This document shows positions 53,196-64,000 of a stretch of DNA of 64,000 nucleotides, in pieces. A model generated the notes under the pieces. The model was not told where the DNA came from. It made no database searches and worked only from the letters and a program-made list of their open reading frames with translations. Position 1 is the stretch's first letter. Each line of letters opens with the position of its first letter. The DNA is from Dryocosmus kuriphilus (Eukaryota > Arthropoda > Insecta > Hymenoptera > Cynipidae), in contig CM076194.1 of NCBI GenBank assembly GCA_038277395.1, forward strand, positions 115,995,077-116,059,076. Reading direction: 5' to 3'. The translations under genes were made by a program, and so were the position numbers.

Positions 53196-55640
53196 TTAGA
53201 TTTTTTTTGGAAACTTTTTGCATGATTTTAAAGGGAATTCATCTTGAATGCCCCGTATTGGAAAAAATTTACCTGTAAAAAGTAGAGGTACCGGAAAAAG
53301 CCTAGAAAATTTATGCGATTTTTCCATTCTCACTCTATTAGAAAGTATTAGTTTTACGTGAAAACTGACTTTCGCGGATTTCATGAAATCCCACGTTTCA
53401 TGACCCGCTGAAACCGAAAAACCATTTTTTTCGTCGGTTCTGTCGTCGTTTCGTCGTCCCTTTTCGTCGTCGTTATCGTTGTCGTCGTCGTCGTATAGTA
53501 GTCTTGAACACGTGACTTTCGAAGGACTAATCGGATTGGGTTGCGCTTTGGCACACTTCTTTAAAGCGTAAAAAGTAAGGACGAGTTCGTTAACCAGCCA
53601 CTTTTTACCAACGGTTCTGGTTTTACCCATCATAATTTCTTTCTAAAAATCAAAAATTCGAAATTTCCCGCAAAAATATTCAAGATACGAAAAAAATCAT
53701 AATAATCAAAGTTGTTCACCTCAAAACGATCACCCATTTTTTTGTATTTTTTTTCAAAGGTCTCATTTTTTGATTTTCGAAAATAATTTAATTAAAAAAG
53801 AAATACCTTTTCAGCAAAAGAACGGGATACGAAAAATTTGACAGGCAGAATTTTCCCTTCCAAAGAACTAAAATTCTCGGAACACTTTTTTGATCACCCC
53901 CAGTTTATTCTTAAACTATAATATTTTGAAAAAAAAATACATTATTTATAGTCAATGAAATGTTATTAAAATTATTGAAAAATCTCCCGCTACCCAGGCG
54001 ATTCTCACACGTTTTTGTCTTGAATTCAAGAAAACATATCAAAAAAAATTTCTTAATTCTTTACATTTTGGCTAAAAATCAATTTTCTTCCATCTCAATG
54101 AAAATTATTATTTTATGTAAAACTGATTTCGCGGTTTTATGAAATCCCACTTTCAGAACCCCCAATGGAAAAACCGTTTTTACGACGGTTCTTCTGTTTC
54201 TTATCGTTGCGCGTTGTCGTCGCGTTGGCGTCTGTGAACACGATAATTTTCAAGGACTAATGGAGGGTTGCTTTTGGAATACTTTTTAAGGGCTAAAAAA
54301 AAGGACGATTCTTAACCAGCCATTTTGAAAAGGTTAGGTTTTTCCATCAAAAATGTTTTCACAAAAAAAAAACCTTTTTCGGTAAAGATCGAAACAGAAA
54401 ATGTTTAAACTAACATTATAAATCGAAAAAATCTACAAATTTTGTTTTACCGTTTTTTTTATAAAGTGGGGTTTTTGTTTTAATCGAAAAATTTATTAAA
54501 CAAAAAAGGTGTGGTTTGCCCCAAAATTTCCAAACTCATACAAAAAAAATAATAAAAAAATTTTTTCCCAGAAAATTACAAAATTTGATTGAACATTTTT
54601 GAAAAATGCACGGTTTTTTTTTAATAAAAAACGCTTTAAAAAAATAAAAAAATTTAAATTTTCCGCCAAAAATCAAATACAAAAGAAAATAGTAAACAAA
54701 GTTATTTATCTTAAAAAACTACAAATTTGTTTTTAAATTTTTTTAAAAGTCCATATTTTTGAATTATTCTAAAATTTTTTTAATATAAAATACCACTTTC
54801 GACAAAATTAGCAAATATGAGAAAAAGAAAAACAGAATTGTTTTTTGGAAAAAAATAAAAATTTTTTATAAGTTATGTTTCATTTTAAAATTAATTCCTG
54901 CATTGTAAAATTTGCAAAATCACAAAAAAATTTACCAATCAAATAAAAAAATTTGTCGAGCGCGAACGCGAGTGCATGAGAAAATGTTTCCTTAAGGTCA
55001 TAGAGCCTTAAGTAAAAAAATTTCTTTTGTAATTTTTATTAAAATTAAAATTTAATAATTTCTTAGAAAAATGTAAGTGGGTTTTAAAATTAATAAAAAA
55101 TTATAAAAATTACCAAAACACTGAAATGGTTTCATTTTAATTTAAATGTTTATCGGTCCATAAACACCGAGCGCGTGCGCAGGTAAAAACCATCGACGTG
55201 AACGGAGTCCACAGGCGGCCAAGGCGGCTCATACTTCGCGCAAGCGCCCAAATTTTTCAATCGGTTTTAATTTTAAAAGTAAAACAATGGGCCATGAAAA
55301 ACCAGATCTTTCAAAAATGGTCAACGGAAAATTTCTGTTTTTGAAACGAAAATTTTATTTTTAAGATTTTTTTCGTATCCGTTATTCGGCCGAAAAATGG
55401 ATACTTAATTTTTAAATTTAAAAACGTTTTTTGGGAGATAAAACCAAAAGTGAGCGTCTTATAAAAAAGTAGTCAAAAAAAGTGGCTGGTAAACAACTCG
55501 TCCTTTTTTTTGGACCTGAAAAAAACAAACCAATCTGATGATTTTTCAAAAGTTATCGCGGTAACAGACCCAAGACAACGACACAACGACGACAGAAACA
55601 ACAGAAAATTTGCCAAAATCTTTAATCTATTATAATAAAT
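53196..55640. repeat. Degraded copies of the fold-back element
   Basis: The module (TTCGCGGATTTCATGAAATC, CGTCGTC run, GGACGAGTTCGTTAACCAGC) is recognisable at 53330-53640 and, with many small deletions, at 53960-54330. Monomers follow, a GAGCGCGAACGCGAG end is near 54957, and an inverted copy runs from about 55260. From about 53.7 kb most differences from the upstream copies are one- or two-base losses. Confidence 0.75.
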
Positions 55641-57850
55641 AATAATAAATTTTTAACTATTAAATTATCTATTTAATAAATCTTCCCTTCTCTGATGGAA
55701 TGAAATAAAAAATTTTTAAAAAATTAAAGTAATTCATCTTATTGATGTTCATGCATTTGATTTTTTCGACCAAAGTATCTTCAACAAAATTTTATCATGG
55801 ACGTTCAAATTCCAGCCTCATTTCAAGAACATTATTCAGAGTCAAGAGCTCAAGAGCTTCGGATAAAAAATTTTTATATTTTTAGTTAACGATACTTTGA
55901 TTCAAAACTATAATGAGTATCGCACAATGAGATTAAGACAAAGAAAATTGGTTCGTTTTTTCTAAACCTTCAAATATGCCTTTTTAAAAATTATTGATAA
56001 AATTTAAAAAATCAGATGAAAAAAATAACAATCTGCATCACAAAAAGCACTTAAGACAGTCAAAAGAAAAGGCATTTTACCTTAAACTTTAAATCAGGCT
56101 TTGTTTATTTATTTGTTGAAAGTTTAAAAATTTGATCAATAAAAAATCTAATAACATACATTCAATAATTCGAAGAAAGCGGAAAAAATTCGGTTCGTTT
56201 TTTCTAAAACTGTTCAAGTCATGATTTTTTACACATTTGTTGATAAAGTTAACAAATAATGGATACCACTTTTTATGGGGAACATCACCCTTGCTCTGAA
56301 CAGCATTTGGTGCATAAATATACTTCACAAAAACAAACCTCAACTGGTTTTTGTTGCAAAATTTGGTTAAACAAAAACTTTAAAGCAACAAATTTTTTTT
56401 TCCCCCGACCCTTGTGATCAATGTAAATGGAAAAAATTTTTTTTAAAATTTTCAAAATAATCAGGGTATTTCAAAAAACAAGCTGACGAAAAGTGTCCTC
56501 TTTTGAAATTACGAATAAATCGAAATTCGGTAGTGTAGTGGTTAACGTACATTTTTATTGGCTTAGGGTTGTTCCGGTGTTGCAATTTTGGCGAAGCTTT
56601 TTCTAGTGTTTATGTAGTAATAAGTTAAACATGTAAAAATTCCAATTCTTCAATAAAGAATTTTTAGTTAAATTTTTTTTTTAAACCCCGGCCGGGTCGG
56701 GCCATAGCGAAATTTCTGGGGGGGGGGGGGGGGGGGGAACAGTTTTTAATTCGATCCGAAGTCTTTTCTGACGTGGATTGGAGTATAGCGATTTACAGTT
56801 GGTTCAGGTAATAATTTTATTGATCTTCTTACTATGAAAAAACTATTACGTCACATAGTGCCACACAATTATAAAAAAGGGAAGAGTTTTTTAAAGAAGA
56901 AGGAAGGCAAATTCGATAGCTTCTTAATTACTTAATGATTTTATTTCTGTAATTTTCGTCTTATCGTTTTCCCCTCCCACTTTAGTTTTAAGGGAATTTA
57001 CTTGTTTTCCTCTCTCACTTACAGATTCGACGGGATTTGAAATTGATTACTTGAGCGACATTGTCAGACCCGGAAAAATTTTCGTCTGTGAATGTCATAG
57101 CAATTTTATCAGTATTAAAAAGAAAGCAAATTTTTCCGTTTAAATTACCGACAAAAATTAAAGCCATTTTCAACGATTTCAGATAAAAAATTTTTCTTAA
57201 AAATTTTAAATTGGAATAAAACGAAAGAATAAATTTGTAATTTTACCCGGGAAATATAGTATATTTTATAATGAAAAAATTATTTAAGAAAAATTCCTAA
57301 ATAACGTAGTTAAAAAATTTGAAAGAAATAAAAAAAGCAAAATTTCCGGAATTTCCCAAAAACCAGGGATTTTGGGAACATGTCTGGGATCGTTTCAGAA
57401 GTCATAGATACTTGTTTGGCAAAAAAGGCAGAACCGGCAGTATATTGGGAAACTGGGATATCTCTATTTACCTTTGGGAGGCCCATTTTACAGACAAAAT
57501 TTTTAAAATATTGGCCTGGACGGACCTACTCGGATTTCATTTCCCCCGAAATACTTGCTCTTTTAACTTCCTTTTTGAAAGATACAGATCATGGTCTTAA
57601 CTGTATGAAATACCCCATGCTTCGGTTGGTTGTTATAGTAGTTACTTCGTGTCCTTTCTCTTGAGCAACTTTAAGAATTATTGGAAACACGGATCTAAAA
57701 AGTTTTCATGCCTCTTTAGTTCTTATCCGTAAAAAAATGATACATCGAAACAAAATTACGTGAAATGTTTTATCACATTTAAATTTTTGTTTTCAATACT
57801 GAAAATGTTTAATGTGATAAGGCGTCTAGAAAGGATAAAATCAAGAAAAC
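55641..57850. other. Low-confidence sequence, no gene supported
   Basis: AT-rich with a 20-base poly-G tract at 56718-56737. Around 56528-56595 GTAGTGTAGTGGTTAACGTA resembles the A-box half of a tRNA-derived SINE, followed by a poor B box. Overlapping frames at 57319-57664 show no motif and I do not call them. Confidence 0.4.
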
Positions 57851-58790
57851 GAAAAACAGATTAGGGGGTTAGGAAAAGTGAAAGTATAAAAAAAGGGAAA
57901 ATGAAAAAAAATTAAAGTGGAAGGGGAATTAGAAAGGAAATTTTGCATATAGAAAAGAACGAATTAGAAAATGACATGGAATCGAAGAAACTTTGGAAAA
58001 GTTAGGGTACGAGGGGAGGAAGCCAAGGAAAGAAAAGAGAAAGAAAAGGACAAGTTGGAGAAAGATATGGAGTTTAGAAAAGGAGGATAGCAGGGGAAAG
58101 GAGTACGGAAGGTTGGGGAAAGGTATGCACATTAGAAGAGGGATTAGGATCATTTTAGGAAAAAGAAATGTAACCGGAAAAATTTCGAATAAGTTGAAGG
58201 AGCGGGAGGAGGAAATAAGAAAGCAAGAAGAAAAAGAGAAGAAATATTGGAAAAGTATGGACATTAAACAAAGGACAGCAGGGGAAAAAAAGTAGAAGCA
58301 CAATTTTAGAAACATAGCAGTAAGAAGAAGGAATTAGCGGAGTAAAGGGGAAAAGGAGTAAAGAAGGGGTTTTGGAAGGAATATAAGGGTGAAAATTTGG
58401 AAGAATTTAGGGGACGGGAGGAATAAAGAAAGCGAAGAAGAAGTAGTAAAAAGTATTGGAGAAAGAAGGACTTTAAGAAAAGTACTAGCAGGGGGGAAGG
58501 AGTAGAAGCAAGATTGGAAAAAATATGCAAATTAAAGGGAACATTAGGATAGTTTTGGAAATGAAACGTAATAGGAAAATTTCGGATGAAATTGAGGGAT
58601 GCGAGGGGAGGAATGTGAAAAATCGAAGAAAAGTTAGAACAAGAACTGGAGGAAATATGGACATTAACGAAGAAGACAGCAGGGGGGAAGGAAGAAGGAA
58701 ATTCAAGAAACATATGACTTAGAAGATGAAAATTACAGGAGAGAATTTTAGAAAATGAATTTTAGAGATACAAGTGCAAAGAAAAATTCA
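57851..58790. repeat. Purine-rich block (about 0.9 kb)
   Basis: The plus strand is overwhelmingly A and G, built of loose GGAGAAAGAAGGA-like words with recurring AAAATATGGACATTA and AGCAGGGG. Poly-Lys/Arg/Glu frames on one strand and Ser/Phe/Leu frames on the other are composition artefacts. Confidence 0.7.
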
Positions 58791-60300
58791 GGGTATAACG
58801 ACGAGGAGGGGGAAGTCGAAACGGTTTGGTAAATTTTGAAGGACTCCCTCCTGCAGACCCGAGAAAACTATTTAACCGATTTGGGCCCCGATTATAAAGG
58901 TTGGGGAGCGACTTTCCACATGGGATATTTGTTAAAGAAAATGGCGAAAAGCCACAAAGATAATAAGACAGGCCTGAGTGTTTCGGAACCTTTGATTTTC
59001 GGATTATTAAAAAGGGCCTGAGGACGACAGATATTTGAAGTTATAACCAGGGAAAATTACCGTCTCCAACCAAACGACCCGATTTTTAGAATCAATCATG
59101 AGTGGTACTTGGCTGTCATGCGAGGGTAAATTTTTTAAAGGAACAATTCTGTCTGCACGGTTTCCATGCAGAGCTAAAAACTTTTATCTATTCAAGAAAA
59201 ATATTCGCTGTTTGGAATTCAAAAAATGCATGAAAAATCTAAGCAAATGAAATAGAAATTGAAAAAAAAAGGGCGGTTATAACTGTACCATCTAACATTA
59301 TAACGGATGGTTCTGGGCTAAACGGCTTTTGGAAGGCTTAAATTCCCTAGGCGGATTGCTGCATGTGGGTAAAAACGGGAATTAAACGTTGTTATCAGAT
59401 GTAAAGAGTCAATGTGCAATAGAGCAGAACGAGAAGGCAAAAACCGGAGAGCTAATTGTTAAAAAACTATAAGGAATCAAGCTCGGGGAAGGAAGTGACG
59501 CATTGCAGAAGCTTTTAAAATATTAAAAAAAAGAGAAACCTTCATTTCAATTTTGGTTCCACGGGGATGGAGTTTTTAAAAAAACTTTAATCAGGACCTA
59601 CAGAAATTTGGCATAAGAAAAAAAAAATTGAATGCCCAACCACCGCCCGAAATTTTTTAAAAAGTTAGAAGACATCGCCAATAAAGGGGCAAGACAAGTA
59701 TCGGAGATGGATGTTTAGATGCGCGTAAATTCTGCTAAAAATGTATTGAATTTCGTTTCAAGTAAGTCAGCAGTGGGAAAAAAAAATGAATACTCAGTTA
59801 CCACACAGATTCGATTTCTCTTCTCATAAAAACATATGGAATATTCCCAGCACGTATTTGGCGAAAAAAGCCTGTTAGAATTGTTGGCCAGCTGCAACAC
59901 CCTTTGATGAATAGAATTAATTTGGCCCCCTTTAGTTACAACTGGTGCTACCAAAGTTATGAAAAAAAGGTTTAGTCCAGGCTAAAGTCTACTACGCAAG
60001 AAATAAAATCGCTGAAATTACAATTCTGTCATGGAAAACAATAAGGGAAAAAGATTAATTTAAATAGGGGACGTAAACAGGACGATGTGTATTGCTTTTG
60101 CAAAAATACAAAGGGGCGTTTCAACATGTTTAAGGTTAAAAAAAACTTTCCCAATGAAGTCTAAAAAGGAATTCCACAAAAATTTCAGCTAGAAAGAAAA
60201 AACAATGCAATAAAAGTACACAAGAAAAGTCAAACAAAAAACGATAAAATTAGGTCCGATGCAAAAACCTGACTTACCCAAGGTTGTATCAAACTTTGTA
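58791..60300. other. Unassigned sequence, no gene seen
   Basis: Mixed composition, A-rich, without long frames, splice-consistent exons or repeats shared with the rest of the window. Confidence 0.5.
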
Positions 60301-63300
60301 GAAGACATTTAAATTTTAAAGAAAATCAAAAAAAAGGAGTGACATTTTTTACAGTACGACATCCAAGCAGACAGGGGGTGGGGAAGCCTTCGGAACTAAT
60401 GTTGACACGTCAATTAGGAAAAGTATTTTGAACGCGACAGCACCTGTGCAGGTTTGGTAAAAGTTTGCTGTATACAAAGTCCCAACACGGGCAAACCAAA
60501 AAAATTCTTTAAAAAAAAAACTAACACAAAATAAAACAAAAAAAAAAAACAATAAACAAAAAAAAAGAATAAAAAAATAAAAAAAAAAAAAGAAAACAAA
60601 AAAAAAACATTAAACATACAAAAAAAAAATAAAAAATAAACCTAAAAAAAAAAAATAAAACATACCAATCAAAAATAAAAACCATCCATATAATGAAATC
60701 AAAAACAACAAAAAAAAAAGAAAATCAAATAATAAAAAACACCAAACAAAAAAAATGCATACCTCAAACACCAAAAACAACATTTAAATGTAAACTATTT
60801 GACAATAAAACGAAACTAGTAAAAAATTATCAAATGACAGGGCACACTTAACATAAATAGTAAAAAAGCGGACCTATATGGCACATTTTTGTTAACAAAT
60901 ACACCACCACAAACATGAAAGATAGTGATAAAAATGCGAGAAAATGCTTACTGGCAGTCAATGAAATGGAAATCTCCAAAAGTAAAAACAATGCTATATC
61001 TGTTGGATAGTTATGCCTCCAGAAATTGTACCAAAACGTCTAATCAACAATATGATTATAAGATATCAAACTTAATTATAAAAACAAGGACCCAGCAAAA
61101 TAAAACAATAAAAATAACCAACATAAAACCACAAAAAATAATCACTAAGCAAAAAACTAAAGGCATAAAATGATCCGGAAGCAACATAAAATAAATGAAA
61201 ATAAACACCCATTGCTGAGTATAAAAAATACCTTCCCCCTACCCCCAAAACATACACCATATCAAAAAAAACCAAACATAAACACCCTAAATACACATAT
61301 GCCTACGTTGAACCACCTTCTAAAATATACACAAATTCAACACCAAACCAAAGATAACAAAACCACAGAAACAACACTGCCAACCCGATAAGCCCACCCC
61401 GAATAATATTTGAAACCCCTCATTCTAAAATAACGTGATCCGAATATTTAATGACTATCTAATGGGAAGACAAATTTAAATTTACACAATTAAAACGTAA
61501 ATTATATTTATTGAGCTAAATAACGTGCCAATGACTAATAAATCACTCGACATAATAACTCAAAAACCTACTTAAAACACAACAAAGGTGTCACAATCTA
61601 CAAAACAATGGAAAAACCCCACCAACAACACAACCAATAACACTATTCTATGGAGTACTAAAAAAATTAATACACCACCCCAGATATTCTGAACACACCC
61701 ACTAAACTACCCGAAAATTCCAAACAGGAAGCCCCAAGGGAACGTACATAAAAATTAACGTTACCCACACATCCCGTCAACGGGCAAACACCATTCCAAC
61801 AGTGAGACAAATGAATAAAAAAAAAACAAAAAAAAATACAACATACGGACCCAATATCACAACCCGGGCTACAACACCCCATTTTTGGACAGATAATAAC
61901 CCCAGCTAAACAAATAAAGTTACAAAATCTCAAAAAAAAAACAAAGAAAACATTTCAAAACAACTACAAAACTACACAGAACTTGAAAAATTTCACCAAA
62001 TATGAATTAAGACAAAAATGCAGTAAACTGTGACCGCCAACAAACTCATTACCCACTACCAAAACAGGAGGCACCAAATACAAAAACACTCCAAAACCTC
62101 AAAAGTTCACCATAAACCAAATTTTCATACCCAAAATAAATACAAAACCGGATTATGATGACGTCAAAAAAATCACAAAGTAAACAAAACTAAACATGAG
62201 GCAAAAATACCACTACAAAACCACAATGACCAGGTAAAAATAAGTGGTGGACTGGGTGGTTATCAGACAAAGAGTAAATACTACTAAACAAAATGAAAAA
62301 ACAGTGATAACAAACATTTTACTGGTACACTCAACAAAAAATCACCTCCACACCCAATACCTTAAAGAATCTTTCCCATGGAAAACAGGATTTACGAAAC
62401 AACAAAAAACACTTTATGCTGTCTGGTACTCAATTAAATACTTTCCACATCCCCAAAAACACTCAACCCAACAACACCTAAACCTCTACTTCTCCCAATC
62501 CTACACTGAACCTCTCCTCAAATGTAATAACAACCACACAAATAATTATGTCCACAAAAGTATACATACCCAAGGCCATAAATTTACCCCGCTACATTGG
62601 TTTCAACATACAACAAACGGTAGAACCCACCCCTGGCTGTCCACATAAAACCACCGGATCCCAAAGTAAACAAAAAATAAAATATCAGGACCCCCAGTGA
62701 TAAAAATACAAAAATATACAACAAATTAAAAACAAAAATGCACCTCAAACATATAAAAAAGTTTGTTTTCTCACAATAAACCAACCCCCGTAAAAATATA
62801 AACAAGATAATAATTTAAAAACAAGTCAACATTCCTGACTTCCTAATCCTATCAAAAACATACACAATACCAAAACCCAATCCGACCAAAACCAAAAATA
62901 AAAATTATGTTCCACAATTATAAACAAACTCAATATTCTTACAAAACCCTATATCCCACACTCCCCCCGCCAAAAAACACAAACCAACACCCCCATACAA
63001 AATCCAAATATTAAAATAAGTCTCATAACCATCAATCCCTCGTGCCATCAACAACCAACAAAAGTGGATGAATCTCTTCAGGAGCAAAAACGAAAATACA
63101 TCAAAACAAAAAATCCTCACGAGGTTATAAACACCCACATACTGCAAACCCAGCACATGTTACCACATGGATTCCCAACACCCCACCCATTTCCCTCTCC
63201 TCCTTTTCCCTCTCCCCACTCCACCAGCACCTTCCCACTCTCTCTCCCACACCACATACAAAAGAAAAATACCACATAACTGACATTCAAGTATAAACAC

Positions 63301-64000
63301 ACAAACCCACCCACACCAAACACAATCCGATCCCAGCGCTTCCACATTCAAACACCCAGAAGGCACCATGAGGTGAACTATGTACAGCTACCTGTAATCT
63401 CAAAACACCACTAGGTACACAAAAACACCGAACCTCTAACCACGTCCCCCACCCCCGTCCTCAGACACACAGAGTACCCACGCACACCGTCCCAACTATC
63501 ATACGTCAACTCCTATACCCACAATGTTTATAAACTCCACGTAATAAAAAACTCACAGATCCCTATACAACGTCTAAGAACAAAACATTTAACCACACAC
63601 CCACACACACCAACCCACCAACACCAACCTTCCACCCTAACTTCAAACACGAAAACTATAGGACACCCGACTATGTCACGCTTCTTCACGCTTCCAACCA
63701 CCCACCCACATACACACACAACCACCATAAACACAACCCACACCAACAATATTGAATCACCCTAACCCCACCAAGTCCTACCCCCCCACACCTGCAAAAA
63801 CCACCCGTAAAAATGTAAAAAAACCCACCCCCATGTTAATCAAGTTTCAATCAACCAACCCATAAAACAACCACATCACCCCAATGTTTTTAAGAATCCC
63901 AACCCTTGATCATTACTCCACCCGATCCCCACCCACCTCAAGTAGGCACTTCAACCCAACCCCCATCAGAAAACCACCCCCACCACCCAACCAATTATTT
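60301..64000. other. A/C-rich, G- and T-depleted tail, probably unreliable
   Basis: From about 60.5 kb the plus strand is dominated by A runs and then by AC/CCC words (for example ACACCCCACC, ACCACCCC), with G becoming rare towards the end. No gene, repeat family or codon structure is apparent. Frames here are composition artefacts. Confidence 0.7.

Noticed and set aside
57319..57664. Two overlapping ~93-codon frames
   Set aside because: No domain, no splice context, and they lie in sequence that seems rich in indels.
57929..58713. Long Phe/Ser/Leu-rich frames that look like membrane proteins
   Set aside because: They are the complement of a purine-rich block; composition alone makes them open and hydrophobic.
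60349..64000. Many frames of 65-135 codons in the tail
   Set aside because: The A/C-biased, stop-poor composition explains them; no codon pattern or motif.

Overview
The window is eukaryotic nuclear DNA, almost certainly from an insect. It is AT-rich and has GT-AG introns with short exons. It contains animal-type transposons, and nuclear copies of mitochondrial ND1 that read correctly only in the invertebrate mitochondrial code. A hymenopteran is possible (very AT-rich ND1, MITE-dense, diffuse simple sequence in introns), but this is a guess. Nothing bacterial or CRISPR-like is present. Two gaps of exactly 500 N (31034-31533 and 51001-51500) mark scaffold joins.

Layout. 1-7588: a minus-strand Ty3/gypsy retrotransposon (integrase, RNase H, RT, protease, gag, long leader, tRNA-Lys-type primer site, part of an LTR), cut by the window start and carrying frame breaks. 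7589-12876: a giant near-perfect palindrome with a 12-base centre; each arm holds two decayed ND1 fragments and two tRNA-3'-half-like motifs. 13045-13964: the 3' exons of an unrecognised gene. 14005-18479: a complete Tigger/pogo-type transposon with 25-base TIRs, a TA target duplication and a spliced transposase whose first catalytic Asp is Asn.

18601-28407 is the most interesting part. A ten-exon SAM-domain gene (553 codons, all junctions in phase, SAMD3-like) holds in its first coding intron an intact 857-aa zinc-finger protein related to tnp2 (CACTA/EnSpm) transposases. The pair is bracketed by inverted 20-base termini followed by AATTAGT/ACTAATT iterons, as expected of a CACTA-type element. 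I propose a 9.8-kb two-gene transposon: transposase plus SAM-domain partner, sharing a 5' exon. A 44-base copy of the end of a SAM exon with its splice donor sits just upstream of the transposase ORF. A 666-bp fold-back MITE lies inside the element.

28408-31033 holds small repeats and a likely two-exon zinc-finger gene. 31534-32270 holds minus-strand exon candidates. 32272-36073 is a large TIR/fold-back element. From 32821 to the second gap a composite unit of about 5.7 kb is repeated in tandem; the middle unit also carries about 4.3 kb with a broken Crypton-like tyrosine-recombinase gene. After the second gap the same repeats return inverted. From about 53 kb they are riddled with small deletions, and the window ends in purine-rich and then A/C-rich sequence without recognisable genes. 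I read that last 10 kb as largely unpolished sequence.
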